In this document: positions 24,340 to 32,769 of the stretch, in pieces
Numbering within the stretch: position 1 is the stretch's first letter
Layout: every line of letters starts with the position of its first letter
Assembly (NCBI RefSeq): GCF_900188145.1
Contig: NZ_FZOJ01000004.1
Location: forward strand, 124,001-188,000
DNA: 64,000 nt
Origin: Anaerovirgula multivorans
Lineage (GTDB): Bacteria; Bacillota; Clostridia; Peptostreptococcales; Natronincolaceae
Reading direction: 5' to 3'
Position numbers and translations under genes: made by a program
Notes under the pieces: generated by a model
The model's input: only the letters and a program-made list of their open reading frames with translations
Database searches by the model: none
Told to the model about the DNA's origin: nothing

Positions 24340-24424
24340 CACTCATTTCTCCCGCTCTGCTAAAGTTATATCCTGTTTTCCTATCATTTCTAGTATAGCA
24401 AACATTTGTTCTTATGTCTAAAAA

Positions 24425-24474
24425 TAGATGACCCAAATCTTTGATTTGGTGTCAGTCACTTTCACAGAGTGCAA
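24425..24474 (-). repeat. 50-bp dispersed palindromic element, copy in inverse orientation
   Basis: The reverse complement of this stretch matches 62537-62586 at all but two or three positions. Its core folds as TGAC(A)CCAAATC / GATTTGGGTCA around three A residues. It sits between two minus-strand genes. Confidence 0.8.
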
Positions 24475-24478
24475 AAAT

Positions 24479-24505
24479 AGCCTCCAGTTCTATTAACTAG
24501 AGGTT
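24479..24505 (-). terminator. Terminator after the AIM24-family gene
   Basis: On the minus strand AACCTCTAGTT pairs with AACTGGAGGCT around five bases and runs into ATTTTTG. It begins nine bases past the stop. Confidence 0.65.
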
Positions 24506-24513
24506 ACTCTCTC

Positions 24514-25194
24514 CTATTTAGATGGTGTCGGTAAAAATGGGAAAATCTCACCCGCCATGCTCTGAATTGACATTGTTTGGAGCCATACTTTTCCTGGACC
24601 TGTCAAGGTTGTGAGGAATAGACCTTCCCCTCCAAATAGGATATTGCTGAATCCCTTTACCATCTCAATACTCATGTTCACAGTAGATTCATACATTCCT
24701 ACTGCTCCGGTTTCTACTTTAATGGATTGTCCCCTTTCTAATTCTATCTCCACGGCTTCTCCATCAATTTCTACAAATGCCATGCCACTACCCTTCAATT
24801 CCTGCATAATAAACCCTTCTCCGCCAAAAAAACCAGAGCCTAATCGTTTTTGAAAGGCTATTTCTAATTCAACAGCTTCTGTAGCACATAAGAAAGCCCT
24901 CTTTTGACAAATAATAGACCTTTGAGTAACATCAATAGGGATAATGTACCCAGGAAAGGTATGTCCAAAGGCAATTCTATCTCCATCTCTTTCAGCCCTA
25001 AAAAAGTTCATAAATCCGCTCTCTCCCATTATCTTTCTCTTAAAGAAGCCCCCAATCCCTCCATCCATCTCTGTCTTCATTTCTACTGTTGCATCCATCC
25101 ATTTCATTGCTCCTGCTTGACATTTGATGACTTCTCCTTTGCCAAGAGTTATCTGTAATAGAGGCATGGTGCTACCAATGATTTTATAATTCAC
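24514..25194 (-). CDS. AIM24/TIGR00266-family protein
   Basis: A 226-residue protein rich in beta strand and glycine (GGIGGFFKRKIMGESGFMNFF, FGGEGLFLTTLTGPGKVWLQT), with no signal peptide. The pattern is that of the TIGR00266/AIM24 family, trimeric double-psi or beta-roll proteins seen in bacteria, archaea and mitochondria. No enzymatic function is established; a tryptophan-RNA-binding-attenuator-like fold has been noted for the family. Length is normal. It stands alone, with its own terminator. Confidence 0.85.
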   Translation of the reverse strand: MNYKIIGSTMPLLQITLGKGEVIKCQAGAMKWMDATVEMKTEMDGGIGGFFKRKIMGESGFMNFFRAERDGDRIAFGHTFPGYIIPIDVTQRSIICQKRAFLCATEAVELEIAFQKRLGSGFFGGEGFIMQELKGSGMAFVEIDGEAVEIELERGQSIKVETGAVGMYESTVNMSIEMVKGFSNILFGGEGLFLTTLTGPGKVWLQTMSIQSMAGEIFPFLPTPSK

Positions 25195-25461
25195 TTTTCT
25201 ATCCCCTTTCTATGTATAAATAGATGATAATGTAGTTTATTCCATTTGCTTATCTTTTATTATTTCTTAGCTATCTATATAGAAATTCTATCGTTCTTCT
25301 CTAAATCCTGCAAAAGAACATAATAAAAGTACATCCATTATATTTTATGATATACGAATATAAAAAGTGTATTGCAAACTTTTACTTTTTTCCTATCTTA
25401 ATATAGCATATACTAATAAATGATAGACAGACAAACGCTTATCGCTTAATGGAGATAATTT

Positions 25462-25773
25462 ATGTTATTTGTAAATCATAATAAAATGAAACTTAAAACA
25501 AAAATCATTCTCCTTTCTAAAAACATTAAGGATACCAATATAGCCGCCCTTCTAATAGGAAAGTCTAGTATAGCTAAGGAATTAGGCATCCATATGAATA
25601 TTCATCCTGCAAGCTTTATAAGTAAATTATCAGATAGAATTCCCAGTAACCTGATAATTACTGTTCTTGGTAACTTAATCGAGAATGCCTTTGATGCTCT
25701 GCAGGGTATGGAAGAAAAAAAATGGGTAGATATTTTAATAAAGGAAAACAATAGAGATATCATTTTATTGTAA
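25462..25773 (+). pseudogene. Remnant of a CitA/DcuS-type sensor kinase
   Basis: An open frame of 103 codons that contains only the middle of a kinase ATPase region: KNIKDTNIAALLIGKSSIAKELG followed by the N box TVLGNLIENAFDAL. These are hallmark segments of the CitA/DcuS family, whose members have about 530 residues with two membrane helices and a periplasmic PAS domain. The sensor, PAS and histidine regions before it and the G1/G2 boxes after it are all missing. It sits 28 bases before an intact CitB-type regulator, the usual partner. A working kinase is not possible; the frame may still be translated (GGAG before the ATG). Confidence 0.75.
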
Positions 25774-25801
25774 GAATCCCTAAATATTTAGAGGTGAACT
25801 G

Positions 25802-26482
25802 ATGATTAAAGTTTTAATTGCTGAAGATGATCCAATGGTGGCACAAATCAATAGAAAATGTATTAAAGCTGTAGAAGGCTTTCAAGTAGTGGGAACCGCC
25901 TCCAACGGCGAAGAGGCTCTCAAATTGATAAAGTCTACTAAACCTAATTTACTTGTTCTAGATATCTATATGCCAAAACTCAATGGTTTACAGCTATTAA
26001 AAAACATTCGAAAAGAAGATCTAGCGGTTGATGTCATACTGGTCACAGCCGCAAAGGATTTGTCTAGTATTGAAGAGGGCTTTAAATGGGGAGTAGTGGA
26101 TTATTTAGTAAAACCCTTTGAATTAGCTAGGTTTAGAACCGCTCTAGAGGATTATAAAAATAGAAAATTGCAGCTTTCAAAGAAGGAAAGGATAGCTCAA
26201 GAGGATATTGATCAAATTATTCTAGGTAAGAAAATCAAATCTACTCACCTTGATTTAGATAAAGGAATGCATCAAAAGACTATGGAAAAGATAAAAACCT
26301 GTCTTCTACAAGATGTTGAAGCTAAATCCGCTCTGGAAGTTGCTGAAGCTTTAGGATTAGCACGGGTTACCGTCCGCCGTTACCTAGAGCATTTGGTGGA
26401 AATTGGAGAAGCTGAGGTAGAAATCCAATATGGTACTGTAGGACGTCCCCAACATCGATATTTTTTGAAAAGACCAATATGA
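25802..26482 (+). CDS. CitB/DcuR-family response regulator
   Basis: A 226-residue regulator. The receiver domain has AEDDPMVAQINRK at 7-19, the phosphorylated aspartate in LLVLDIYMPKLNG and the lysine in YLVKPFE. The C-terminal part carries a helix-turn-helix typical of DcuR/DpiA (ALEVAEALGLARVTVRRYLEHL) followed by the short tail VGRPQHRYFLK. Regulators of this class control uptake and use of di- and tricarboxylates. Its cognate kinase is reduced to a fragment, so it is an orphan. The fumarate-reductase-like gene directly downstream is the obvious candidate target. Confidence 0.88.
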   Translation: MIKVLIAEDDPMVAQINRKCIKAVEGFQVVGTASNGEEALKLIKSTKPNLLVLDIYMPKLNGLQLLKNIRKEDLAVDVILVTAAKDLSSIEEGFKWGVVDYLVKPFELARFRTALEDYKNRKLQLSKKERIAQEDIDQIILGKKIKSTHLDLDKGMHQKTMEKIKTCLLQDVEAKSALEVAEALGLARVTVRRYLEHLVEIGEAEVEIQYGTVGRPQHRYFLKRPI

Positions 26483-26576
26483 ACAAAATCAACAAAATTA
26501 ACAAAAAGTTAACAACCGCCTTGTCATGTGATAGGATTAAACCTGTTAATTAATATACAAACAAGGAGGTTTATTC

Positions 26577-28025
26577 ATGAGAAAATCTATAAAATTTGTA
26601 ACATTGATTCTTATATTTGCCCTTACTTTAACTACCTTTATTGGTTGTTCAAGTCAAGAAGCAAATGAATCCGTTTCTGAATCCACTGGTGATAAAGTGG
26701 TAGATGTAGTTGTTATCGGTTCTGGTGGTGCAGGCTTGGCTGCTGCCATTGAAGCGAGGGATGCTGGCAAAGAAGTTCTTATTGTAGAAAAAATGCCAAT
26801 GGTTGGTGGAAATACCCTTAGAGCTACAGGAGGATTAAATGCTGCTGGTACTTCTTCCCAGGCTGCTTTAGGAATAGAAGACAGCGCTGAATCTCACTAT
26901 ACAGATACAATGAAGGGTGGATATGATAAAAACGACCCCGCTTTAGTAGAAGTATTAACTTCACAAGCAGCAGACGCTGTTGAGTGGTTAATCGGACTTG
27001 GTGCAGATTTAAGCGATGTAGGCAGAATGGCGGGAGCAAGCCAGGATCGATCCCATAGACCTACTGGTGGTGCTCCTGTGGGCGCTCATCTTGTACAGGT
27101 TTTAAAAGCATCTGCTGAAGAAAAAGGTGTTGAAATTCTTATAGAGACGACTGCACTAGAAATTTTAGCTGAAGATGGCGTAGTAACAGGAATTATTGCT
27201 AAAGATAAAAGTGACAATGAGTTTACCATTGAAGCAGAAGCTGTTATTGTTGCAACTGGTGGCTTTGGAGCAAACATAACCATGGTAACAGAATATGATG
27301 TCAGCTTAGATGGATTTGGTACAACAAACCATTCTGGAGCTACTGGTGATGGCATCACCATGGCAGTAGCCGTTGGTGCTGATCTTGTAGATATGCTGGA
27401 AATCCAAACTCATCCAACAGTAGTGCCAAGTAATGGTTATATGATTACTGAAGCTGTGAGAGGTAATGGTGCTATTCTAATCAATAGAGATGGTAAGCGT
27501 TTTGTAAATGAATTAGGAACAAGAGATGTTGTTTCCGAAGCTACATTAGAGCAAGAAGGCGAAACTTCATTCCTATTCTTTGATGAAGGAATCAAGGAAA
27601 GCCTAAGTGCAATCGATGGATATATTCGTCAAGGATTGGTTACTGAGGCAGATAGTCTTGAAGCATTAGCAGAAGCGTTAGAAATCGATGCTGACAATTT
27701 AATTGCTACAGTTGAGACTTATAACGGCTTTGTAGGTGAAAATAATGATAAAGATTTTGGTAGAGATGATATGCCAAGAAGCCTAGAAACAGCTAAATAT
27801 TATGCTATTGAAGTAGGTCCTGCTGTTCATCATACAATGGGTGGTTTGAAAATCAACACAAAAGGACAGGTTTTAACTGAAGATGGTAATCCAATTACTG
27901 GTTTGTATGCCGCTGGTGAGGTAACAGGTGGTATCCACGGTGGTAACAGACTAGGTGGTAATGCTTTAACTGATTTAATCGTATTTGGTAGATTAGCTGG
28001 CCAATCTGTGGCTACAGATTTATAG
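26577..28025 (+). CDS. Exported fumarate-reductase-like flavoprotein (lipoprotein)
   Basis: A 482-residue protein with a lipoprotein signal (TFIGC, cysteine 24) and an FAD-binding GSGGAG at 48-53. The fold and residues are those of flavocytochrome c/soluble fumarate reductases: AEAVIVATGGF, NELGTRD with the likely catalytic arginine, HHTMGGL and GGNRLGGNALTD near the end. It lacks a heme domain and an FMN-binding domain of its own, so electrons must come from a partner; the FMN-binding lipoprotein at 44152-44532 is one candidate. It should face outward and reduce fumarate or a similar enoate. AAGGAGG precedes the ATG, and a terminator follows eight bases after the stop. Confidence 0.87.
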   Translation: MRKSIKFVTLILIFALTLTTFIGCSSQEANESVSESTGDKVVDVVVIGSGGAGLAAAIEARDAGKEVLIVEKMPMVGGNTLRATGGLNAAGTSSQAALGIEDSAESHYTDTMKGGYDKNDPALVEVLTSQAADAVEWLIGLGADLSDVGRMAGASQDRSHRPTGGAPVGAHLVQVLKASAEEKGVEILIETTALEILAEDGVVTGIIAKDKSDNEFTIEAEAVIVATGGFGANITMVTEYDVSLDGFGTTNHSGATGDGITMAVAVGADLVDMLEIQTHPTVVPSNGYMITEAVRGNGAILINRDGKRFVNELGTRDVVSEATLEQEGETSFLFFDEGIKESLSAIDGYIRQGLVTEADSLEALAEALEIDADNLIATVETYNGFVGENNDKDFGRDDMPRSLETAKYYAIEVGPAVHHTMGGLKINTKGQVLTEDGNPITGLYAAGEVTGGIHGGNRLGGNALTDLIVFGRLAGQSVATDL

Positions 28026-28032
28026 CATACTT

Positions 28033-28067
28033 AAAGACCAGTAGTGTTTCCCCCTCTACTGGTCTTT
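28033..28067 (+). terminator. Terminator after the fumarate-reductase-like gene
   Basis: AAAGACCAGTAG (28033-28044) and CTACTGGTCTTT (28056-28067) pair perfectly around 11 bases, with further T residues downstream. Confidence 0.88.
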
Positions 28068-28114
28068 GTACTTTTTGTACTAACACTTCTTATAAATTTT
28101 ACATCAATACTTCT

Positions 28115-28207
28115 CTAATGGTATTTCCTTAAAATATCTCCTTTTCCCATTAATCTTTTACTAACTACATCTATCAAAATATCTGGGTAACCGTCAAATA
28201 CCTTCAT
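28115..28207 (-). CDS. Small 30-residue open frame with a strong ribosome binding site
   Basis: Reading from the ATG at 28207 gives 30 codons beginning MKVFDGYPDILIDVVSKRLM and ending GDILRKYH. AGGAGGGG lies six bases before the ATG, one of the best sites in the region. The frame is hydrophilic with a plausible helix. It is antisense to no gene and lies in an otherwise empty 440-base gap. I do not recognise it; it could be a real small protein or the intact start of a truncated gene. Confidence 0.4.
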   Translation of the reverse strand: MKVFDGYPDILIDVVSKRLMGKGDILRKYH

Positions 28208-28462
28208 AAGAACCCCTCCTAATACAAATATAGATGTTTTAGAACCAAAGTCCTAACTTAAAAACTAAGGAAGTTATTCTATACTCTATAGGAAAATTCC
28301 TTTTTCCAACAGCCTTTCTTCTTCTGTTATACTTTATACATATTGTTTGTATCCACAGCATATTTAAATAATGACATCTTTTCAAATTGACTTTATATCA
28401 ATATTGGTATACATTGGAAACATACACAATATTTATTAATATTTTCATTAGGGGGTATTTTT

Positions 28463-29527
28463 TTGAAAAAGTTTATTGCACTTCTTATGATTATCACTGT
28501 AGTTTTTGTCCAACCATTGGCTGTCTTTGCAGAAGATACTGCTGTAGGGACTCAAAAGAATGTTGAAGCATTGGTGAAAGACATCATCGAAGAAATGTTG
28601 AATCAAGGAAAAGAAGACCAACAGGTTGCAAAACTGGTTGATGAAATTAATCAATCGGTGGTGGCAATCATAGGTAGAAACAAATCCTACAGAGAGCAGG
28701 ATTATGTTTATTCGAAAATGCCGAGCAATCTACAACATGGCTCTGGTGTAGTGATTACCTCTAACGGTCAGATTATTACTAACAACCATGTTGTTAAGGA
28801 TATGGAAGAAATCTATGTAGTTATGTATGACGGTAAAGCTTATAGCGCACAGTTGTTATACAATGATGAAGAAATTGATTTGGCACTAATTAAGATTAAT
28901 CGTAGTGAATTGAAACCAGTTGAGCTAGAAACAGCTGATAACGTTAAAGTAGGTAATACTGTTATCGCCATAGGAACCCCTTTATATTTTGGCTATCGTA
29001 ATAGTGCCAGCAAGGGAATTATCAGTGGGTTAAATCGTCCTGTGGACCAAACCTATACCTACCTTCAAACTGATGCTTCTATCAACCCCGGTAATAGTGG
29101 AGGGCCCTTAATCAACATGTCAGGAAAGCTTGTTGGAATTAATACTTTAGGATACATGTTTTATTCCGGTATGAACTTTGCCATTCCTGTGGAAAATGTT
29201 TCTTACTTTTTAGATCATTATAACCAATTTGGTAGAATTCGAAGATGCTACACTGGTATACAATTCGAAGAAAACTGGGCTGCTATGTTGGGAATACCAA
29301 CGGATCAAGGCCTTAGAGTTGTTACCCTCAGAGAGGATGCAGTAGTGACTTCTGACCAGCTGCAAGAGGGAGATATACTGGAAGCTATTGATGGAGTAAA
29401 AACCTCTTCTATAGCTGCTTATAATGAAATATTAAAAAGGCATCTTCCTGGTAATCAAGTAACACTCACCTTTTCTAGAGACAATGAGGACTTTGATATA
29501 AAAGTAACCTTAAAGGAACGTTATTAG
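28463..29527 (+). CDS. HtrA/DegP-like serine protease with PDZ domain
   Basis: A 354-residue protein with a cleavable signal peptide (residues 1-23, ending VFA). The trypsin-like domain has the full triad: H109 in ITNNHVV, D139 in DLALIK and S212 in NPGNSGGPL. A PDZ-like domain covers about 255-350 (LQEGDILEAIDG). Unlike clostridial HtrA with an N-terminal anchor, it looks secreted. It is followed after 18-33 bases by a 640-residue secreted protein, so the pair is probably an operon handling exported proteins. Start chosen at the first codon (TTG) after GGGGGTA; the signal peptide begins MKKFIAL. Confidence 0.9.
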   Translation: MKKFIALLMIITVVFVQPLAVFAEDTAVGTQKNVEALVKDIIEEMLNQGKEDQQVAKLVDEINQSVVAIIGRNKSYREQDYVYSKMPSNLQHGSGVVITSNGQIITNNHVVKDMEEIYVVMYDGKAYSAQLLYNDEEIDLALIKINRSELKPVELETADNVKVGNTVIAIGTPLYFGYRNSASKGIISGLNRPVDQTYTYLQTDASINPGNSGGPLINMSGKLVGINTLGYMFYSGMNFAIPVENVSYFLDHYNQFGRIRRCYTGIQFEENWAAMLGIPTDQGLRVVTLREDAVVTSDQLQEGDILEAIDGVKTSSIAAYNEILKRHLPGNQVTLTFSRDNEDFDIKVTLKERY

Positions 29528-29560
29528 ACTAATATTATTATAGGAATGGAGTTGAAAACA

Positions 29561-31486
29561 TTGAAATATAAAAGACTATGTATTATTTTAGTAGCTTGCT
29601 TATTAGTTTTTACGGCATCTATCCCATCCTATGCATTAGCTTTAAAGGATGATGGAACCATTGATTTATATGAAGTTTTCTCCAACAAAAAAGACAGAAT
29701 GAAAACAGAAGTAGGGAGTCGTATCTTTAAATGGTCTATGCACCTCCCCGATGATGCTATCGTATATAAATCCGATAAAGTAAATTATTTTAACATGTAC
29801 ACAGAAAGCTATCGATCTAGTGTTTCTTTAGAAGTCATTAAAAATGAACAGAAGTATACTTTAGAAGATATTCTTTACAGCAAGCAAATGAATAACCCAG
29901 ACTCTTATTATTGGTATTTTTCTCAAAAAGAGTTTACTTTTAATATAGAACAGGATGCACAAGGAGAAAAATATATTCGTATTGTAAAGATGGATCCATT
30001 TTATGATTATTATCTTGTAGATGATGCGGCTGAAGAATTCAGCTCTTATATCGAAAATCGTATTTATATTAAAAATGATTATATTTACAACTTAGAAATA
30101 AGTATGGAGGGTAAATATTATCGTGAAAATCCAGAAATGTTTAGGAAATTGGTTTCTTCTTTGATACTAGACTATGATGAAAATAATCCCTATCTTAAAG
30201 AGCTCTCTGACTCTGTCAGTGAACACCGTGATTACGAGAACACCAGCTATGGCTGGAGGATTACAGTGAACCCTTATTGGAAGGAAGAAGGTATATCCAA
30301 CGCTAGAGTACAGCATTTTACTGCCGTCTATAGTCATGAAGAAATTTATGGCAGCGATGAATCTGACAATGAAAAGGAAGCTGACTTCAACAACTATCAA
30401 TCCTTTAGAGAGGGAATTACTGTTAGCTTAGTAAGCTCTGCTCTCCCAACAGAAACCTCTGAAGATTGGGCACAGGAAGAAATAGAAAAGTTGCAGCAAA
30501 ACTATAATGATAAAGTATATGAGGTACTTATATCGGAAAAAATGAACTTAGGAAATATGGATGCTTATCGTGTAAAAGTGAAGTACAATACTGTACCTAA
30601 AAACCCTTATATTGTTGATACTTTATACGTTATAGGTAACGGATATAAGTACAGTGTGGTTGCCAATATACCTGTTAAGAAATATAATGAAGCTAAAACT
30701 AGAGAAGCCTTTGAGACCATGTTAAAATCCTTCAAATTGACAAATCAAAGGAGCAAATACTTAGGAAAAATATTAGATCCAACAAGTTTAATTAATTGGA
30801 ATGATTCAAAGGAGATTAAAACAAAAAAATATAATTTCAACGCAAACTTAACAAAGAATTGGCATACCTACGACAGCTTTTACAGTGGTGGTTATGGGTA
30901 CTATGATGATTACTATTATTATGATACTTATTATTACTCAGGAATGAGTAATCAAGAAAGTGTTTCAGCCTATCAAAAAGACAATAACATGAATCTAATG
31001 ATGATGGCAGGCTTTGACACTAGAAACTTCGATGACATTATTAAAAATTATGTTCAAGCCCTACTAGAAACAGATGAGGTAAGAATCGGTCTGGCAAATA
31101 TTGAGGTATCATCTGCTACTGTCGGTACCGTGAACATCTATAGGATTATCACAGAGTATGATTTAGATGCTATAAATCAGTTTGCTAAGGCAGATGAAAC
31201 CAAGTCATATGACTATAACTCTATAAGCAATCAATATACCTATGCTGTAAAAATAGGCAATGATTTATATACCCAAACAGTAACCATACCTTTAGCTAAT
31301 ACCACCGACCATACAAAGAATGAGATGCAGCAGGTTTGGGAAAATACACAAATCGTTGGAGTAAACTATAACCAAAGAATTACTAATTGGAATAAACATA
31401 ATAACAGTAAATTTCAAGATACCCAACAGGATTTTCTTTTAGAAGACTTTTCTTCCTTCGAAGAACTTGCAAAGCTTATCTATTAA
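29561..31486 (+). CDS. Large secreted protein of unknown function, tyrosine-rich insert
   Basis: About 641 residues. A signal peptide (CIILVACLLVFTASIPSYA) is clear. The rest is soluble, with at least two regions of similar character built around a phrase such as SFRMNV/VTVSLVSS and MDAYRVKVKY, suggesting repeated beta-rich domains. A loop near residue 445 is extremely rich in tyrosine (GYGYYDDYYYYDTYYYSG). No enzyme motif is seen. The start is uncertain: the TTG at 29561 has GGAG nine bases before it and begins MKYKRL, while the ATG at 29546 has no spacing. It follows the HtrA-like protease on the same strand and ends in a shared terminator, so the protease may process or guard it. Confidence 0.7.
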   Translation: MKYKRLCIILVACLLVFTASIPSYALALKDDGTIDLYEVFSNKKDRMKTEVGSRIFKWSMHLPDDAIVYKSDKVNYFNMYTESYRSSVSLEVIKNEQKYTLEDILYSKQMNNPDSYYWYFSQKEFTFNIEQDAQGEKYIRIVKMDPFYDYYLVDDAAEEFSSYIENRIYIKNDYIYNLEISMEGKYYRENPEMFRKLVSSLILDYDENNPYLKELSDSVSEHRDYENTSYGWRITVNPYWKEEGISNARVQHFTAVYSHEEIYGSDESDNEKEADFNNYQSFREGITVSLVSSALPTETSEDWAQEEIEKLQQNYNDKVYEVLISEKMNLGNMDAYRVKVKYNTVPKNPYIVDTLYVIGNGYKYSVVANIPVKKYNEAKTREAFETMLKSFKLTNQRSKYLGKILDPTSLINWNDSKEIKTKKYNFNANLTKNWHTYDSFYSGGYGYYDDYYYYDTYYYSGMSNQESVSAYQKDNNMNLMMMAGFDTRNFDDIIKNYVQALLETDEVRIGLANIEVSSATVGTVNIYRIITEYDLDAINQFAKADETKSYDYNSISNQYTYAVKIGNDLYTQTVTIPLANTTDHTKNEMQQVWENTQIVGVNYNQRITNWNKHNNSKFQDTQQDFLLEDFSSFEELAKLIY

Positions 31487-31488
31487 TT

Positions 31489-31515
31489 AATAGGGGAGAC
31501 AAAGTCTCCCCTATT
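31489..31515. terminator. Shared terminator between convergent genes
   Basis: TAGGGGAGAC (31491-31500) and GTCTCCCCTA (31504-31513) pair perfectly around AAA, with TTTT following on the plus strand. The aminotransferase stop codon lies inside the stem. Confidence 0.85.
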
Positions 31516-32680
31516 TTATTTCAGTAAATATCTTTAATTTTTCTATTCTATCAAAGGCTTCCTTTAGTTTGTCAACTCCTACTGTTAAGGCAATTCGGAT
31601 ATAACCCTCACCACAATCCCCAAAGGCATTACCTGGCAACACCAAAACATGGGCCTCCTCCAATAACCTCTCGGTTACTTCTTTTGAGGTTAAACCTGTG
31701 TTTTTGATATTGATAAACATGTACAGACTCCCTCTAGGAGGTAATACCGACATGTTAGGGATAGATTTTATTCTATCATAAGCATAATAAATACGTTTTT
31801 TATATTCTTCAATCATAGGAGGCTGAACAACTTTCCTTATCTTCAGGGCATGCAGGGCTGCCCTTTGGGAAATAGAAGGAGCAGTAAAAACATTGTTTTC
31901 ATTTACGTCCTTCATGGTTTGAATCACAAAGGTGGGTGCTAATACATAGCCTATCCGCCAACCTGTCATGGCGTAGTCCTTTGAAAAACTGCCTATGGTA
32001 ATGGTTCTCTCCTTCATCCCTGCTAAAGTAGTTATAGGGATAAAAGGTTCAGCATAGCTAAAGGCAGTATAAATATCATCGGCTATCACAATTAAATCAT
32101 ATTCTATTGCAACCTTCGCTATAGCCTTTAATGTCTTTTCTGTAAAACAGGTTCCCGTTGGATTATTAGGAGTATTAATAATAATGGCCTTTGTTCTATT
32201 GGTGATAAGGTTTTTAAGCCTATCTACCTCCACCTGAAAGTTTTCCTCTTCATAGGTCTTTAGAATCACTGGCTTTCCCCTTGTTAGCCGAACCTGTTGT
32301 GGGTAGGGGGTAAAATAGGGCTCATGAATAATTACTTCATCATCGTCATCTAGTATAGATTCTAGTACCAGCCACATAGCATGACAGCCACTGGTAGTAA
32401 CCATACACGCTTCTAGCTGAATACCATAATCATAAACCTCTTTATAATACTTAGTAATTTCCTCTCTCAGCTCTATATCTCCTTGAAAGTCTGTATAATG
32501 GGTGTGACCATTTTTAGCATCCTGAAAAGCAGCCTCAATAATTCTTTCATCAGTTGTATAATCAGGATCCCCTAAACTAAAGTTGATAAGGTCTTCATAT
32601 TTTCTTGTAAGATCTCCACTTTCCCCCATAGGGGTAGAAATGGCATTCCAATACCTTTTAGACAAAAATCGATGCTTCAT
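31511..32680 (-). CDS. PLP-dependent aminotransferase, class I/II
   Basis: A 389-residue fold-type I aminotransferase. NTPNNPTGTCF, the IADDIYTAFSY segment and the PLP-lysine motif GSFSKDYAMTGWRIGYV are in place, as is the late arginine in EGYIRIALT that binds the substrate carboxylate. It resembles the AspC/PatA group acting on aspartate, aromatic or related amino acids. The ATG at 32680 has AGGTAGGTG seven bases upstream; the longer frame start is rejected. It ends a three-gene minus-strand set (alcohol dehydrogenase, YjiH-type membrane protein, aminotransferase). The pathway is unknown. Confidence 0.87.
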   Translation of the reverse strand: MKHRFLSKRYWNAISTPMGESGDLTRKYEDLINFSLGDPDYTTDERIIEAAFQDAKNGHTHYTDFQGDIELREEITKYYKEVYDYGIQLEACMVTTSGCHAMWLVLESILDDDDEVIIHEPYFTPYPQQVRLTRGKPVILKTYEEENFQVEVDRLKNLITNRTKAIIINTPNNPTGTCFTEKTLKAIAKVAIEYDLIVIADDIYTAFSYAEPFIPITTLAGMKERTITIGSFSKDYAMTGWRIGYVLAPTFVIQTMKDVNENNVFTAPSISQRAALHALKIRKVVQPPMIEEYKKRIYYAYDRIKSIPNMSVLPPRGSLYMFINIKNTGLTSKEVTERLLEEAHVLVLPGNAFGDCGEGYIRIALTVGVDKLKEAFDRIEKLKIFTEIK

Positions 32681-32769
32681 TTTATGACACCTACCTTTTC
32701 CCATTTTTAATATTCTTCTTTGATATGCATTGTATCAGAAAACTAAAAATAGAAGTATCTCTAATTCTT

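Noticed and set aside
25462-25773. A functional short histidine kinase
   Set aside because: The phosphoacceptor histidine region and the G1/G2 ATP-binding boxes are absent.
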